From Anaerolineaceae bacterium (lineage in GTDB: Bacteria > Chloroflexota > Anaerolineae > Anaerolineales > Villigracilaceae), in NCBI GenBank assembly GCA_022181005.1, contig BQMV01000016.1:1-14031 (forward strand): DNA of 14,031 nt. The letters run 5' to 3'. Positions 1 through 7,259 of this stretch are shown piece by piece. The notes under the pieces are model-generated. The model did no database searches. It saw only the letters and a list, made by a program, of their open reading frames with translations, and was not told the DNA's origin. Made by a program: the position numbers and the translations under genes. The first letter of the stretch is position 1, and each line of letters opens with the position of its first letter.

Positions 1-1113
1 ACAGATAAAGTCAATTTGGAGGTTGGGGCGAAGGCATCGGGCGTGCTGGCAAAGATCAACGCCGGCGAAGGACAGGATGTGAAAGTGGGCGATTCGCTCG
101 GAACGATTAACGAGAACGCCAAACAACCTGCGTCGCAGCCTGCGACTTCGCCGACTCCCGCAACGGCAGAGATCGTTCCCGCGCCGGAAAAAGAACCGAC
201 GACTCAATCGCAAGCGCCGCTTGTGACTCCTGTCGCTGCGCGTTTTGCGCGCGAACAAAGCGTGGACCCGACGCAAGTGAGCGGCACAGGTCCCGAAGGA
301 CGGGTGACAAAATCGGATGTGGAGCGTTTTGTCCAACAACAAAACGTAGTTGCGCGCGAAGAAACGAGAGCGCTTGTGCCGCCGCTTCCAACGACGATCG
401 TCGAGCTGACGGCGCGCCGGGAGGAGCGCGAGCGTATGTCGCGCAGGCGGCGCACGATTGCGCAGCGTCTGCTTGAAGCCAGCCAATCGACCGCAATGCT
501 GACCACGTTTAACGAAGTGGATGTGAGCGCTATGATGGATTTGCGCCGTCGCCGCAATGAAGCGTTTCAAGCGCGATACGGCGTGAAGTTAGGCGTCACG
601 TCTTTCTTTGTGAAAGCGAGCGTCAGCGCGCTGAAGGCGTTCCCACGGCTCAACGCAGAAATTCAAGGCGACGAAATTCTGTTGAAATACTATTACGATG
701 TCGGCGTGGCGGTCGGCTCGGAAGAGGGTTTGGTCGTCCCAGTGATTCGCGACACGGATCGCCTCTCATTTGCCCAGATCGAAAAGCAAATTAAGGAATT
801 TTCCGTAAAGACGAATCAGGGCGCGCTGACAGTGGAAGATTTGCGCGGCGGGACGTTCACGGTGACGAACGGCGGCGTGTTCGGGTCGCTGCTCAGCACG
901 CCGATTCTCAACCAGCCACAGGTGGGCATCTTGGGCTTGCATAAAGTGGAAGAGCGTCCGATCGTTATAAACGGTCAGATCGTAGCGCGCCCGATGATGT
1001 ATCTGGCGTTGAGCTACGATCACCGCATCGTAGACGGGCGCGAAGCCGTTCAATTTTTAGTCCATATCAAAGAATTGATCGAAGATCCGGAACGCTTGTT
1101 GTTGGAAGGCTAA
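1..1113 (+). CDS. sucB: Dihydrolipoamide succinyltransferase, E2 of 2-oxoglutarate dehydrogenase (5' end missing)
   Basis: Partial gene: the frame is already open at base 1, where the codons read T-D-K-V-N-L-E-V, the end of a lipoyl domain. The lipoylated lysine would be the third codon (7-9). A TTG at 16 is inside this motif and is not the real start. Counting from base 1, a Pro/Ala-rich linker follows, then a peripheral subunit-binding domain (about residues 75-111, VTPVAARFAREQ and GRVTKSDVERF), then the acyltransferase domain from about residue 150. The active-site motif DHRIVDG has catalytic His341 and Asp345. The C-terminal domain (TTFNEVDVSAMMDLR, TNGGVFGSLLSTPILN, IVARPMMYLALSYDHR, DPERLLLEG) reads like SucB more than pyruvate E2. 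The enzyme transfers the succinyl group from lipoyl-lysine to CoA in the TCA cycle. A partner sucA would be expected upstream, outside the window. A terminator follows 16 bases after the stop. Confidence 0.93.
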   Translation, partial: TDKVNLEVGAKASGVLAKINAGEGQDVKVGDSLGTINENAKQPASQPATSPTPATAEIVPAPEKEPTTQSQAPLVTPVAARFAREQSVDPTQVSGTGPEGRVTKSDVERFVQQQNVVAREETRALVPPLPTTIVELTARREERERMSRRRRTIAQRLLEASQSTAMLTTFNEVDVSAMMDLRRRRNEAFQARYGVKLGVTSFFVKASVSALKAFPRLNAEIQGDEILLKYYYDVGVAVGSEEGLVVPVIRDTDRLSFAQIEKQIKEFSVKTNQGALTVEDLRGGTFTVTNGGVFGSLLSTPILNQPQVGILGLHKVEERPIVINGQIVARPMMYLALSYDHRIVDGREAVQFLVHIKELIEDPERLLLEG

Positions 1114-1129
1114 ACAGGCGCAGACGACG

Positions 1130-1173
1130 AATGCCGCCTTGAGGAGGAGACTCTTCAAGGCGGCATTGTTTTT
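1130..1173 (+). terminator. Rho-independent terminator of sucB
   Basis: A perfect 13-bp inverted repeat (aatgccgccttga at 1130-1142, tcaaggcggcatt at 1155-1167) encloses a 12-base loop and is followed by gttttt (1168-1173). It starts 16 bases after the sucB stop, separating that gene from the iron operon. Confidence 0.9.
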
Positions 1174-1185
1174 AATGCCCTCCAT

Positions 1186-1206
1186 ATCTTCAATCACATT
1201 GAAGAT
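1186..1206. promoter_or_regulatory. 21-bp palindrome upstream of the iron-permease operon, candidate operator
   Basis: Perfect inverted repeat with 9-bp arms (atcttcaat / attgaagat) and a 3-base centre (cac). It lies between the sucB terminator and the FTR1 gene, about 100 bases before the FTR1 start. The symmetry and size fit a dimeric repressor or activator site. It does not match the Fur, DtxR or CIRCE consensus as I know them. There is no T-run after it, so it is unlikely to be a second terminator. Function is inferred from position only. Confidence 0.4.
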
Positions 1207-1269
1207 CGTTCTCAACGCATCCATCTATTAAGTTCCCATGCCTATCTAGAATTTCATTGGAACAATCGG

Positions 1270-1275
1270 TATACT
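1270..1275 (+). promoter_or_regulatory. Possible -10 box of the iron-permease operon
   Basis: TATACT matches the sigma-70 -10 consensus at five of six positions and lies 32 bases before the FTR1 ATG. No good -35 box sits 16-18 bases upstream (the best is tagaat at 1247-1252). The promoter is therefore either weak, activator-dependent or not real. Confidence 0.35.
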
Positions 1276-1307
1276 GCCCCGGCTGTTGAAAAGGGATTTT
1301 AAGACGC

Positions 1308-3692
1308 ATGACGATGTTTCTTCCGCGCATACGCGCGATTCGATACGCTCACGTTGTATTGTTGCTTCTGCTGATATTCGGCGCGGCGTTGCCGGTCCGC
1401 GCCCAAACGCTTCCCGTTTGGGAAACAGCGCAGCAAATGCGCGACTTCGCATTTCAGGCGCAAAATGAGTTGTACGCCGCTGCGCGCGCCGACGACCCCC
1501 TAGCGCAGCGACAAACCGCCGCCGATCTGCTGGATAAAGCAGCGCAGGCGTACGCGATGGAGTTGCAGCCTGCATTTAAACGATCCGTATCTGAAGCCGA
1601 CGCGCAGATTACAGACTCGCTGGCGCGCGCCCGAAGCGCCGCGCTAGATGGAGACGCCGCCGTCCTCGCTATTGCGCGCGGACGTTTGTGGACGGCGCTG
1701 TTGCGAGGCGGCGAAGCGTTGACCTTATCCGCGTTGGCGGCGGGAGACGTTGCCTCTGCCGCTGAATGGTTGAAAGTGCGCGAGTACCGCGAGTCGACTC
1801 GCGTCAGCCGTGTGGACGATTCCTCAGCGCAAGCGCTTGCCGCCGTCGCTGAGGGGCGACTCACGACGGACGCCGCCGTGCAGATCGTCTCAAACGACTT
1901 GCGCGACGCGTACTTCTTCCGCTTGCGTGATTCGCTCGCGCAGATCGAAGCAGCCGCCGAGAAGAATTTCTCCACCCGCGTCGCCGAATGGAGCGGGTTA
2001 GCATCGGGCTACTTCTCTATCTTGCAATCAGATATAAGCGAGAAACTCGGCGCCGATGCCGACGCTGCCTTGCGGCGTTCGTTCGCCGCGCTCGAATCTG
2101 CCGCGTTGAACGAAGATTGGTCGGCGCTGAGATCGCAGGTCGTTTCTATCCGCGCGTTACTGAGCGACTATCAACCCGTTGAGTTAACCTCCGCCGAGGT
2201 CGCCAAGCGCGGACAGTTGCTGTATCTCTTTACCGATTTGATCTATATCGAATACAAAAGCGGCGTGCGCGGCGGCGAGATCGTCATCCCGATTGAATAT
2301 CAAGAAACGATCACATTTCATAAGCAAGCCGCCGCTGTTTTTGAGGAAGTGCGTCCGCACATTGCCGCTGTAGACGCCGCCGCAGCGGCGCGCTTCGAAA
2401 CGCTGCTGAATGAAATTAACGCAGTCATCGTTAAGCGCGGCGAACCCAACGACATGAAAATCCTGGTGGATGAAGCGTTGGAGATCGTTGAGACCACGCT
2501 CGGCGCGCGCGCCGACGCCAGCGACGCGGCTGCCTCGTTCACCATTCTCGACACGTTGATTCGCGATATGCTGAACGCTGTGCGCGAAGGACGTTATACG
2601 GATGCTGAGAGCGCGCGCATCGAAGCCTACGCCATCTTTGAAAGCGGACCCGAAAAGCGCCTAAAGAACCGCGCTCCTGTCCTTTCGCGCGAGTTGGAAG
2701 GTTTGTTCTGGGAAGGCGCCGATGGTCAAAAAGGTCTGGCGACGTTGATCGCTGAACGGGCTTCCGCTGAGGAGATCGCCTCGCGCGCCGCGAAACTGAC
2801 CGAGAAACTAAACGAAGCCGAAAATTTCCTTTCAGCCGGCATGAACTCATTCTTAGCCGTCGTCAATAGCATGGTTATTATCCTGCGTGAAGGTTTGGAA
2901 GCTGTGCTGATTCTCGGCGCCATCCTTGGCTATTTAAGCGCCACGAAAAGCCCGTATAAATTCAGTCTGTGGGTGTACGCCGGCGCCGGTGCGGCGATTG
3001 TTCTGAGCGTGTTAACATGGTGGTTGGCGCAAAGTCTTATCACGATCACGGTCGCACAACGCGAGCTTATCGAAGGCGTCGCCAGTTTGACAGCGGTAGT
3101 CGTTTTGTTCTACGTCACGAACTGGTTGTTTGAAAAAGTATACGTTGTGGATTGGATCGCCTACGTCAAAGAACAAGTTGGCAAAGCCCTTAATAGCGGC
3201 TCCGCGCTGGCGCTGGCTGGCTTGGGATTTACAGTCGTCTTCCGCGAAGGATTCGAGACCGTGCTGTTCTATCAAGCGTTGTCCTTCGATGCGGACGCGA
3301 ATTCGATCTGGCTGGGATTCGCGCTCGGCAGCGTCATTATTTTTGCGATCGCTTATGCCATCCTTAAATTAAGCAAACGTCTGCCCCTTAAGCCGTTCTT
3401 TGCCGCCACAGGACTGTTGCTTATGCTGTTGGCGTTCAACTTTACCGGCGCGGGCGTACGCGGCTTGCAAGAAGCAGGCTTGGTCTCGGCTCATTTATCA
3501 ACTTGGATTCCAGAAAATTTGATTTTGATGAATCTCTTCGGCATTTATCCTACGCTTGAGACAACGTTCGCGCAAATTTTATTTTTGTTATTGATTGCCG
3601 CTACATTTGGTTATAGTCTGTGGCGCAAGAGAAGACTCTTACCTTCGCCTGAAGGAAGAAAAAACCGATTCGAAGGAGAAAAGCACGAATGA
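1308..3692 (+). CDS. FTR1-family iron permease with long extracytoplasmic N-terminal domain
   Basis: 794 residues. Residues 1-32 are a signal peptide (RIRAIR, a run of Leu, cleavage after VRA-32). Residues 33 to about 515 form a long, Ala-rich, largely helical extracytoplasmic region. Residues 432-470 (ESARIEAYAIFESGPEKRL, then an RELEGLF segment) resemble the pre-permease helical domain of bacterial FTR1 proteins that carry an N-terminal extension. The C-terminal part, about 518-780, is an FTR1/EfeU membrane domain with about seven hydrophobic segments and both iron-binding REXXE motifs: REGLE at 527-531 and REGFE at 646-650. A basic tail (WRKRRLLPSPEGRKNRFEG) should be cytoplasmic. The family moves iron across the cytoplasmic membrane, usually Fe(III) produced by a partner oxidase. 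A run of purines (aaaaggga) lies about 12 bases before the ATG; an in-frame ATG two codons later is an alternative start. The next gene overlaps by ATGA. The total length is about three times that of plain EfeU. Confidence 0.88.
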   Translation: MTMFLPRIRAIRYAHVVLLLLLIFGAALPVRAQTLPVWETAQQMRDFAFQAQNELYAAARADDPLAQRQTAADLLDKAAQAYAMELQPAFKRSVSEADAQITDSLARARSAALDGDAAVLAIARGRLWTALLRGGEALTLSALAAGDVASAAEWLKVREYRESTRVSRVDDSSAQALAAVAEGRLTTDAAVQIVSNDLRDAYFFRLRDSLAQIEAAAEKNFSTRVAEWSGLASGYFSILQSDISEKLGADADAALRRSFAALESAALNEDWSALRSQVVSIRALLSDYQPVELTSAEVAKRGQLLYLFTDLIYIEYKSGVRGGEIVIPIEYQETITFHKQAAAVFEEVRPHIAAVDAAAAARFETLLNEINAVIVKRGEPNDMKILVDEALEIVETTLGARADASDAAASFTILDTLIRDMLNAVREGRYTDAESARIEAYAIFESGPEKRLKNRAPVLSRELEGLFWEGADGQKGLATLIAERASAEEIASRAAKLTEKLNEAENFLSAGMNSFLAVVNSMVIILREGLEAVLILGAILGYLSATKSPYKFSLWVYAGAGAAIVLSVLTWWLAQSLITITVAQRELIEGVASLTAVVVLFYVTNWLFEKVYVVDWIAYVKEQVGKALNSGSALALAGLGFTVVFREGFETVLFYQALSFDADANSIWLGFALGSVIIFAIAYAILKLSKRLPLKPFFAATGLLLMLLAFNFTGAGVRGLQEAGLVSAHLSTWIPENLILMNLFGIYPTLETTFAQILFLLLIAATFGYSLWRKRRLLPSPEGRKNRFEGEKHE

Positions 3693-4876
3693 AGAAAAAA
3701 TGGATCACATCTCTCATTGGGATTCTGACCCTTAGCGCCTTGCTCGCCGCATGCGCGCCTCAAACCGCCCCCACGACGGACGCCGCTCCTCAAGCGCCTG
3801 TCGCTTCTCAAGCCGATTTGAGCGCGGTCAAAGCCTATGCGATCGATCAAGCGACGCAGATGAAAGACGCCGCCGCTTCTTTACGCGCCGGCGCGGAACA
3901 GTACTACGCCGCTATCGCCCAAATTAAAGCCGATCATCCCAATGCTAACCCGTACGAATATTTATGGGAAAACCACCCGCAAGCCGCCAAAACTCTGTTG
4001 GAGAAAATGCGCGCCGACTGGCTCGAATCGCACGCCCATTATGAATTGAATGAAGGCATTATCGGCGGCACGCCTGCGCTGGCGTATTACGACGGCTGGC
4101 TGGATGCCGCTCCTTCCGCCGATGAAGACCCCGAGGAAGCCATCCAGTGGACGCTTAAACTGGCGAATGGCGCGACGCTCGAAAGCCCCGGCAACTTATA
4201 TCACAGCCTGACCGAGCCGATCCTATATGGCACGCTGGATAAATACGTCGGCTTGCCGGTGGACTTGAACGGCGACGGCGCGACCGGCGTGAGCGAAAGT
4301 CTGCCGGAAGCTGAAATTTTGCTCGCCTCTACGCAAGCGTTAGACGAAGCTTCAGCGCAAACATTGGCAGCCATCAACGCCTGGCAACCGACCCTCGAAG
4401 ACGCTTTTATGGCGATGGTGACCATGATCCCCACGATGAACGAATATTTTGAACAGTGGAAATTATCCACTTTTATCGCTGGCAACGACTTTGAACAGAT
4501 TGGATTCGTTGCCGCAAGCCGTTTGGTAGATGTTAACGGCATTTTGAGCGGTTTGGGCGTCGCCTACGACAACATCCGCCCGGTAGTTGGCTCCGCAGAC
4601 GCCGCATTAGACGCGCAGATCCATGCCGGCTTCGCCGACCTAACAACCTATGTCGCCGACCTGTACGCTAAAGAGCAATCTGGAACGGTCTTCTCGCCTG
4701 AGGAAGCCGATGCGTTTGGCGTGGAGGCGCAATCGAAAGCCACCGCGCTCGCTGCGTTAGTCGCACAAGCCGCCGTCAAAACGAACATCGCGCTCAACCT
4801 CGACGCTCCAAGTTGGGAACCTGCTTCCGCGCCCGTTGTGACGGCGAACGCGCCTGCGCCTGCGCCGATCGAGTGA
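3689..4876 (+). CDS. EfeM/EfeO-like (imelysin/M75-like) periplasmic iron-binding lipoprotein
   Basis: 395 residues. The N-terminus is a lipoprotein signal with lipobox LAAC (Cys22), then a Thr/Pro/Ala-rich linker. The rest is helical, and I assign it to the EfeO/imelysin group by two motifs. HAHYELNEGI (His115-Ile124) corresponds to the HYE...E stretch of EfeO M75 domains. YHSLTEPILYG (171-181) corresponds to the GFHRLEKALFG stretch, although here the His and Glu are HxxxE (172/176), not HxxE. Between and after them, D192-x-N-x-D-G...E203 (DLNGDGATGVSE) looks like an EF-hand-type calcium loop. EfeO/EfeM proteins bind iron and hand it to the FTR1 permease. The gene overlaps the FTR1 stop by ATGA and has a good Shine-Dalgarno, aaggag at 3673-3678. 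I see no cupredoxin domain, so it is closer to EfeM than to E. coli EfeO. Family assignment is moderately sure; exact metal is inferred. Confidence 0.72.
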   Translation: MKKKWITSLIGILTLSALLAACAPQTAPTTDAAPQAPVASQADLSAVKAYAIDQATQMKDAAASLRAGAEQYYAAIAQIKADHPNANPYEYLWENHPQAAKTLLEKMRADWLESHAHYELNEGIIGGTPALAYYDGWLDAAPSADEDPEEAIQWTLKLANGATLESPGNLYHSLTEPILYGTLDKYVGLPVDLNGDGATGVSESLPEAEILLASTQALDEASAQTLAAINAWQPTLEDAFMAMVTMIPTMNEYFEQWKLSTFIAGNDFEQIGFVAASRLVDVNGILSGLGVAYDNIRPVVGSADAALDAQIHAGFADLTTYVADLYAKEQSGTVFSPEEADAFGVEAQSKATALAALVAQAAVKTNIALNLDAPSWEPASAPVVTANAPAPAPIE

Positions 4877-4921
4877 TCGATAGAATGCGATGACGCCTCC
4901 CTTTTGCGAAGACTTGATCGT

Positions 4922-5482
4922 ATGATTACAAACGCAACTGCCAAATCCCGACCGTCCGCGCGCAGTCGTGTGCAAACGCCCGCTGCGCGCGCGGTCCGTC
5001 GTCATCTATTGCCGTTTATGGCGTCTTTTGCCGTCTCGCTCATCAGCGGATTGTTCTACTATCTTGTGCCGCACGCTTGGAATTGGAGCGCTTCGCAGAT
5101 CGCCTTATGGATTCATCTTGTCGTCGGCGCGCTCGGCTTCTATTTCCTGATCCCCTATGTGATCTTTCATCACAAGAAGAAGAACGAGCCGACGCTGAAT
5201 ATTGTCTTCTTCTGGCGCGCTTTCCGCCGCCGTGAGCGTGAATCGGGCTGGTCGTATCAACAGCGTATTTTCGGACATATTCTAAACTGGACGCTGACGC
5301 TGCTTGGCTTAAGCGGTTTTATGCTCATCATTCCCAGCGTTTTATGGGTGAGCGGCGTGGTGTGGATGGCGGGCTATCCTGCTTATCGCATCGCTAATTT
5401 GGCGCATTTGGGTCTGGCTTTGCTGGCGAGCGCGTTCATTGGCTTTCATGTGGCTCGTCGGCGCAAGCGCATTCATCCATGA
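4922..5482 (+). CDS. Four-helix cytochrome b561-like integral membrane protein
   Basis: 186 residues from the ATG at 4922. A basic N-terminus is followed by four membrane segments: about 29-49, 60-82, 118-142 and 158-177. Histidines sit at helix ends as in di-heme b-type cytochromes. His65 and His83/84 are at the two ends of helix 2, His119 is at the start of helix 3, and His162 and His176 are at the two ends of helix 4. I infer heme b binding and transfer of electrons between the quinone pool and the c-type cytochrome encoded next. A TTG at 4904 would extend the frame by six residues but has no ribosome-binding site. The ATG also has only a weak one (gaag). The gap from the preceding gene is 45 bases. 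The stop overlaps the next start by ATGA, which suggests translational coupling with the pentaheme cytochrome. The family name is uncertain; the membrane topology and His pattern are clear. Confidence 0.68.
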   Translation: MITNATAKSRPSARSRVQTPAARAVRRHLLPFMASFAVSLISGLFYYLVPHAWNWSASQIALWIHLVVGALGFYFLIPYVIFHHKKKNEPTLNIVFFWRAFRRRERESGWSYQQRIFGHILNWTLTLLGLSGFMLIIPSVLWVSGVVWMAGYPAYRIANLAHLGLALLASAFIGFHVARRRKRIHP

Positions 5483-7005
5483 GAACCAAGCCGGTCCGAT
5501 ATTTGCTCGTTGGCGGGGCGCTGACCGCTCTGGCGTTTCTGTTTGCTGTCTTTGTGATTCCCAAGCCGCAGGGCAATGGGCTGAATCTCGGCTCCGATGT
5601 TCCCTTCTACTCTTTGCCGTGGGGCGACAATCCTTTCGCCCCCGGCAACCTTAAAACTGTCGACGGAAAAATGCTCGACGGCTCGAACATCCTCTCGGCT
5701 GAATTTTGCGCGCAATGTCATCAGTCTGAGTACCGCGAATGGATCAGTTCCATTCATTCAGTCACAGGTCCCGACATCCTTTATGAAACTGCCATAGACA
5801 ATAATGAACTGGCGCACAAGAATCGCCTTGGCACGGAGAAGATTCGCTGGTGCGATTCGTGCCATGAGCCCGTCAATTTGCTGATGGGCGAAGTTAATCC
5901 GTTGGCGGTTGTGGGTCCTAGCAAAGCGACGGCAGAAGGCACGACTTGCGTGATCTGTCATACTGCCGTACACGCCGATCCGCTGGCGGGCAACGGCGCG
6001 CTTACGCTTGATATTAACAACCTCAACCGGTATAACGAAGCGCTCATCATGGCGGCGCCCGCCGAACATGCCCGCGCCATGCAATCGAAAACGCATAACC
6101 CACTGATGAGCAGTTCCGATTTCTGCGGCGCCTGCCATACAGAAATTCGTCCCATTGAGATCAACGGCGGCGAACCGCTCGACTTGCAAAATACCTACGA
6201 AGAATGGCAGAACAGCGAATATGCCGAACGCGGCATTCAATGCCAGGATTGTCACATGCATCCCGACCCTGCCGCGTATATTAACGAATTAAACAAAACG
6301 GGCAAAATCCCCAAACGCGTCGTCTCGCATCGTTTTGTAGGAGTTAACTATCTGTTGACCGATTCCGATCTACCCTCAAATTTGGTAACCTACCTGCGCG
6401 GCGGACTTCCGCCCGGCGGTATTCCGACCGACGAATGGAAAGCCGATCTGCTTGAACAGCGCCGCCTCACGCTTGATCTGCTGCAAACGGCGGCAGAATT
6501 GAGCGTTTCGGCGCCGCGACAGGTCGTTCTAGGTTCTGAGGCGACGTTGAACGTCACTATCGCCAACACGGGCGCCGCTCACAATCTGCCGACTGGCGCG
6601 CTCGATCAGCGGCATATCTGGCTTGAAGTTAAAGCGACCGACGCGCGCGGCGCGCTTGTCTATCATAGCGGTTGGTTCGATGAGAAGACCGGTAAAATTG
6701 ATCCCAACGCGGTTATCTACCTCAAAGTGATGACTGACGCCAATGACGAGATCATCTATAAACATATCCTCTTCGCAGTCAAGCAATACACCTTTACGCG
6801 CGACCCAATTCCTGCGAATGGGAGCGATACGATCCCTTATACGTTTACTATTCCCGCCGATGCGCAAGGTCCGCTGACGATTGAGACCACGCTGTGGTAT
6901 CGCCTTGCCTTGCAAGAATTTGTCGCCTATAGTCTCAACCTCGACCTCATCGTTCCCCCTATGATGATGGAGCGGAATACGACGGAAATTCTAATAAATC
7001 CCTAA
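5479..7005 (+). CDS. Membrane-anchored pentaheme c-type cytochrome (cytochrome c554-like) with C-terminal Ig-like domain
   Basis: 508 residues. Residues 8-27 form an N-terminal signal anchor. Five CXXCH heme c sites follow: CAQCH 77-81, CDSCH 125-129, CVICH 157-161, CGACH 216-220 and CQDCH 255-259. Additional histidines (93, 113, 165, 197, 206, 261, 284) could supply distal ligands for bis-His hemes. About residues 345-495 form a beta-rich domain with the TGAAHNLPTG segment (364-373) and a WLEV...DARGALVYHSGW stretch. I associate this pattern with the C-terminal domain of multiheme c554-type cytochromes in metal- and nitrogen-cycling bacteria. The end is Met-rich (PPMMMERN). The protein should face the outside of the membrane and exchange electrons with the four-helix protein encoded just upstream (ATGA overlap). 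In this operon I infer a role as ferrous oxidase or ferric reductase next to the iron permease. A separate respiratory role is also possible. Confidence 0.82.
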   Translation: MRTKPVRYLLVGGALTALAFLFAVFVIPKPQGNGLNLGSDVPFYSLPWGDNPFAPGNLKTVDGKMLDGSNILSAEFCAQCHQSEYREWISSIHSVTGPDILYETAIDNNELAHKNRLGTEKIRWCDSCHEPVNLLMGEVNPLAVVGPSKATAEGTTCVICHTAVHADPLAGNGALTLDINNLNRYNEALIMAAPAEHARAMQSKTHNPLMSSSDFCGACHTEIRPIEINGGEPLDLQNTYEEWQNSEYAERGIQCQDCHMHPDPAAYINELNKTGKIPKRVVSHRFVGVNYLLTDSDLPSNLVTYLRGGLPPGGIPTDEWKADLLEQRRLTLDLLQTAAELSVSAPRQVVLGSEATLNVTIANTGAAHNLPTGALDQRHIWLEVKATDARGALVYHSGWFDEKTGKIDPNAVIYLKVMTDANDEIIYKHILFAVKQYTFTRDPIPANGSDTIPYTFTIPADAQGPLTIETTLWYRLALQEFVAYSLNLDLIVPPMMMERNTTEILINP

Positions 7006-7024
7006 CCGCGCGATCTTAAAACGA

Positions 7025-7059
7025 ACATGGCGGTCTCTTTTGCACAGAGACCGCCATGT
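7025..7059. terminator. Hairpin between the iron operon and the convergent tRNA gene, probable two-way terminator
   Basis: A perfect 14-bp stem (7025-7038 with 7046-7059; acatggcggtctct and its complement) has a 7-base loop. It begins 19 bases after the cytochrome stop and 31 bases beyond the 3' end of the - strand tRNA. Neither side has a long U-run. The - strand side has a short one (tttt about 3 bases after the stem), and the + side has none. Placement between two convergent units supports a terminator role. Confidence 0.65.
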
Positions 7060-7090
7060 ATAAACAAAGCGTTTCATTATAGAAACAGTG

Positions 7091-7162
7091 TGCCGAGGGG
7101 GAGATTCGGACTCCCGACCAAGGGCTTATGAGTCCCCTGCTCTACCACTGAGCTACCTCGGC
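7091..7162 (-). tRNA. tRNA with CAT anticodon (elongator Met, or Ile2)
   Basis: 72 bases on the - strand fold as a complete cloverleaf. The acceptor stem is GCCGAGG/CCTCGGC with discriminator A. The D stem is GCTC/GAGC, the anticodon loop is CTCATAA with anticodon CAT, and the variable loop has five bases. The T stem is GGGAG/CTCCC with loop TCCGAAT. The 3' CCA is not encoded. The G1-C72 pair excludes a typical bacterial initiator tRNA, which has a C1-A72 mismatch. Choosing between elongator Met and lysidine-modified Ile2 is not possible by eye. The anticodon stem has a G-U pair at its base and an A-G mismatch next to the loop. Confidence 0.93.
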
Positions 7163-7179
7163 GGGGTGAGAGCGGAGGA

Positions 7180-7208
7180 ATATTACTATGGCTAGGATGA
7201 ATTGTCAA
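7180..7208 (-). promoter_or_regulatory. Sigma-70 promoter of the CAT tRNA
   Basis: Read on the - strand, TTGACA (7208-7203) is an exact -35 box. It is followed by a 17-base spacer and TAATAT (7185-7180) as -10 box. Transcription would start near 7173, giving an 11-base leader before the tRNA. This is the strongest promoter match in the window. Confidence 0.88.
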
Positions 7209-7243
7209 CGCGAGCGATTCCATGGAATGAAGCGGTGAGAATA

Positions 7244-7252
7244 TGCTACAAT
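7244..7252 (+). promoter_or_regulatory. Extended -10 promoter directly before the 136-residue membrane protein gene
   Basis: TGcTACAAT is an extended -10 element, five of six in the hexamer plus the TG. No -35 match is visible at the usual distance. The expected start of transcription is about 7259-7260, which coincides with the ATG at 7260. No Shine-Dalgarno is present, so the mRNA is probably leaderless. Confidence 0.5.
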
Positions 7253-7259
7253 ATTTGCA

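Noticed and set aside
16..18. TTG as start of the E2 gene
   Set aside because: The frame is open upstream through the lipoyl-lysine motif, so the gene begins outside the window.
1186..1206. Classical Fur box before the iron operon
   Set aside because: The palindrome arms do not match the GATAATGATAATCATTATC pattern; reported only as an unassigned candidate operator.
4904..4921. TTG start six codons upstream of the cytochrome b-like gene
   Set aside because: No Shine-Dalgarno and a rarer start codon; the ATG at 4922 already gives a complete four-helix protein.
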